Shown here piece by piece: positions 62,351 to 64,000 of a DNA stretch of 64,000 nt (its first letter is position 1; every line of letters begins with the position of its first letter). The stretch is from Sphingobacterium puteale (GTDB taxonomy: Bacteria; Bacteroidota; Bacteroidia; Sphingobacteriales; Sphingobacteriaceae): assembly GCF_003627955.1 (NCBI RefSeq), contig NZ_RBWS01000005.1:186001-250000 (forward strand). The letters are read 5' to 3'. The notes under the pieces were generated by a model that ran no database searches, had not been told where the DNA came from, and saw nothing but the letters and a program-made list of their open reading frames with translations. The position numbers were made by a program, and so were the translations under genes.

Positions 62351-64000
62351 ATGAAAGCAGATCTCATTCTCCATAACGGGAAAATAACCCATTTTGGTAC
62401 TGCACAGCAAGAGGTGACCGCCGTGGCGATTCAAGATGGCAAATTTATTGCGGTCGGACCTGACAAAGACGTGATGCAATTTTCCGATGCCGGCACCAAA
62501 CTTATAGATCTGGGCGGAAAACGTGTAGTCCCCGGGATCAACGATTCCCATATCCACCTGATCCGTGGTGGTCTCAACTATAATCTGGAGTTGCGCTGGG
62601 ACGGGGTTCCCTCTTTAGCCGATGCCCTGCGTATGCTCCGAGAGCAGGTTGACCGAACACCTGATCCGCAATGGGTACGGGTGGTCGGCGGATGGTCCGA
62701 GTTTCAATTTGCCGAAAGACGTATGCCCACCTTAGCAGAGATCAACGCCATCGCACCCGAAACACCAGTATTTATCCTCCATCTCTACGATCGGGCATTA
62801 TTGAATGCTGCTGCCCTCCGTGCCGTCGGCTACACCAGAGATACACCAGCGCCTCCTGGTAGCACGATTGAACGTGATAACCAGGGTAATCCAACAGGCT
62901 TACTTATTGCGTCCCCAAATGCCATGATCCTCTATTCGACCTTAGCAAAAGGTCCAACACTTCCTTATGCGGAGCAGCTCAATTCGACACGCCACTTCAT
63001 GAAGGAATTAAACCGTTTTGGGATCACCAGTGTCATCGATGCTGGTGGAGGTTTTCAGAATTACCCTGATGACTACAAAGTCATCAGTGACCTACACCGT
63101 GAGGGTCAGCTTACTGTCCGCATCGCCTATAACCTATTCACACAAAAACCAAAACATGAATATGAGGATTTTCAGCAATGGATTGATACTGTCCCATTAC
63201 ATCAAGGTGACAGCATGTACCGACACAATGGTGCCGGCGAAATGCTAGTCTTTTCGGCAGCAGATTTTGAGGATTTCCTACAACCAAGACCTGACCTCAG
63301 TGAAAACATGGAAGCCGAACTTGAGAAAGTCGTCCGTCTATTGGTGAGCAACAGATGGCCTTTTAGATTACATGCCACTTACAACGAGAGCATCAGTCGC
63401 TTTTTGGATGTATTTGAGAAAGTCAACCGAGATATTCCATTTGATGGACTAGCCTGGATCTTTGATCATGCCGAAACCATCGATGAACGCAATATCGAAC
63501 GCACCAAGGCTTTGGGTGGTGGCATTGCCATTCAAAGCCGCATGGCTTATCAGGGTGAATATTTTGTCGATCGTTATGGGCACGAGGCGGCCGAACAAAC
63601 ACCGCCAGTCAAGAAAATGCTCGAAATGGGAGTTCCTGTCGGTGGTGGCTCCGATGCAACCCGTGTGAGCAGTTATAACCCATGGGTATCCCTTTATTGG
63701 CTCACCGCTGGCAAAACAGTTGGTGGACGGCAACTATATCACAGCAGTGTACTTGATCGTCTGACGGCTTTGCAGCTTTATACCAAAGGTAGTGCCTGGT
63801 TTTCACAAGAACAACAGCAAAAAGGCGATATTGCGGTGGGCATGCTGGCCGATCTGACCGTGCTCAACAGCGACTATTTTACAATCGACGAGGAAGCCAT
63901 CAAATCGATTGAATCCGAACTGACGATTGTTGCCGGTAAGATTGTCTACGCTGATGGCGATTTCAGTCCATTTTCACCCCCGCCTATCCCCGTTCTACCT
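62351..64000 (+). CDS. YtcJ-like amidohydrolase (partial, 3-prime end outside window)
   Basis: Open for 550 codons to the window edge. Metal-dependent amidohydrolase of the Amidohydro_3 group: N-terminal beta-sandwich (ADLILHNGKITHFG), metal-binding VPGINDSHIHL (His67, His69), the long insert typical of YtcJ proteins (PQWVRVVGGWSEFQFAERR, HLYDRALLNAAALRAVGY), a His in IFDHAETID, and the C-terminal GGGSDATRVSSYNPW and DIAVGMLADLTVLN. No signal peptide, so cytoplasmic. Last visible gene of the YcaC/porin operon. Substrate is unknown; members hydrolyse cyclic or N-acyl amides. Confidence 0.92.
   Translation, partial: MKADLILHNGKITHFGTAQQEVTAVAIQDGKFIAVGPDKDVMQFSDAGTKLIDLGGKRVVPGINDSHIHLIRGGLNYNLELRWDGVPSLADALRMLREQVDRTPDPQWVRVVGGWSEFQFAERRMPTLAEINAIAPETPVFILHLYDRALLNAAALRAVGYTRDTPAPPGSTIERDNQGNPTGLLIASPNAMILYSTLAKGPTLPYAEQLNSTRHFMKELNRFGITSVIDAGGGFQNYPDDYKVISDLHREGQLTVRIAYNLFTQKPKHEYEDFQQWIDTVPLHQGDSMYRHNGAGEMLVFSAADFEDFLQPRPDLSENMEAELEKVVRLLVSNRWPFRLHATYNESISRFLDVFEKVNRDIPFDGLAWIFDHAETIDERNIERTKALGGGIAIQSRMAYQGEYFVDRYGHEAAEQTPPVKKMLEMGVPVGGGSDATRVSSYNPWVSLYWLTAGKTVGGRQLYHSSVLDRLTALQLYTKGSAWFSQEQQQKGDIAVGMLADLTVLNSDYFTIDEEAIKSIESELTIVAGKIVYADGDFSPFSPPPIPVLP

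Overview
The window reads as chromosome of a Bacteroidota bacterium, most likely a Sphingobacterium/Pedobacter-like member of the Sphingobacteriales. Five or more SusC/SusD outer-membrane pairs or remnants, ECF-sigma/FecR switches, a hybrid two-component regulator and TAnnTTTG-type -7 promoter elements all point that way. It is an accessory region made almost entirely of carbohydrate-uptake loci (PULs) plus one unusual operon at the right end. No tRNA, rRNA, CRISPR array, insertion sequence or phage gene was seen.

Layout from left to right. 1-7426 (minus): ECF sigma factor, FecR anti-sigma factor, STN-containing SusC and SusD (runs off the left edge). A 17-bp hairpin covers the possible anti-sigma start codons. 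7583-8731 (plus): secreted alginate-lyase-fold protein. 8794-22401: a compact fructan PUL with two GH32 proteins, SusD, SusC, fructokinase and an MFS sugar porter (all minus), divergent from a hybrid two-component system with a periplasmic sugar-binding sensor. This parallels the Bacteroides levan/fructose locus. 22612-25114: a decayed sigma/FecR/TonB-receptor locus in which several deletions have fused the remnants. 25524-29249 (plus): GH71/99-like protein and GH95. They converge on a minus-strand PUL (29419-41708) of GH92, GH43, DUF3823 lipoprotein, SusD, SusC and an unusual membrane-bound regulator: extracellular beta-propeller, one membrane helix, then a SARP-like winged helix and BTAD domain.

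42013-47290: a broken sulfatase gene, an MBL-fold hydrolase, AraC and Crp/Fnr regulators, and a classical histidine kinase/OmpR-type response regulator pair. 47421-53691: GH29 fucosidase (plus) and a SusC/SusD pair (minus). Both are preceded by matching arrays of four 11-bp direct repeats lying exactly 17 nt upstream of a -7-like element, which strongly suggests one shared regulon, probably of the adjacent OmpR-type regulator. 53935-58946: another SusC/SusD pair with no enzyme partner. 59506-64000 (plus): YcaC-like isochorismatase-family hydrolase, alginate-export-type outer-membrane porin, secreted M17 N-terminal-domain-only protein and a YtcJ-like amidohydrolase (runs off the right edge).

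Together the genes capture oligosaccharides at the surface (SusD plus SusC), trim them with exported glycosidases and, for fructan, import and phosphorylate the sugar in the cytoplasm. Each locus has its own regulator, and four different regulator classes are present. Substrates other than fructan are inferred from enzyme families only.
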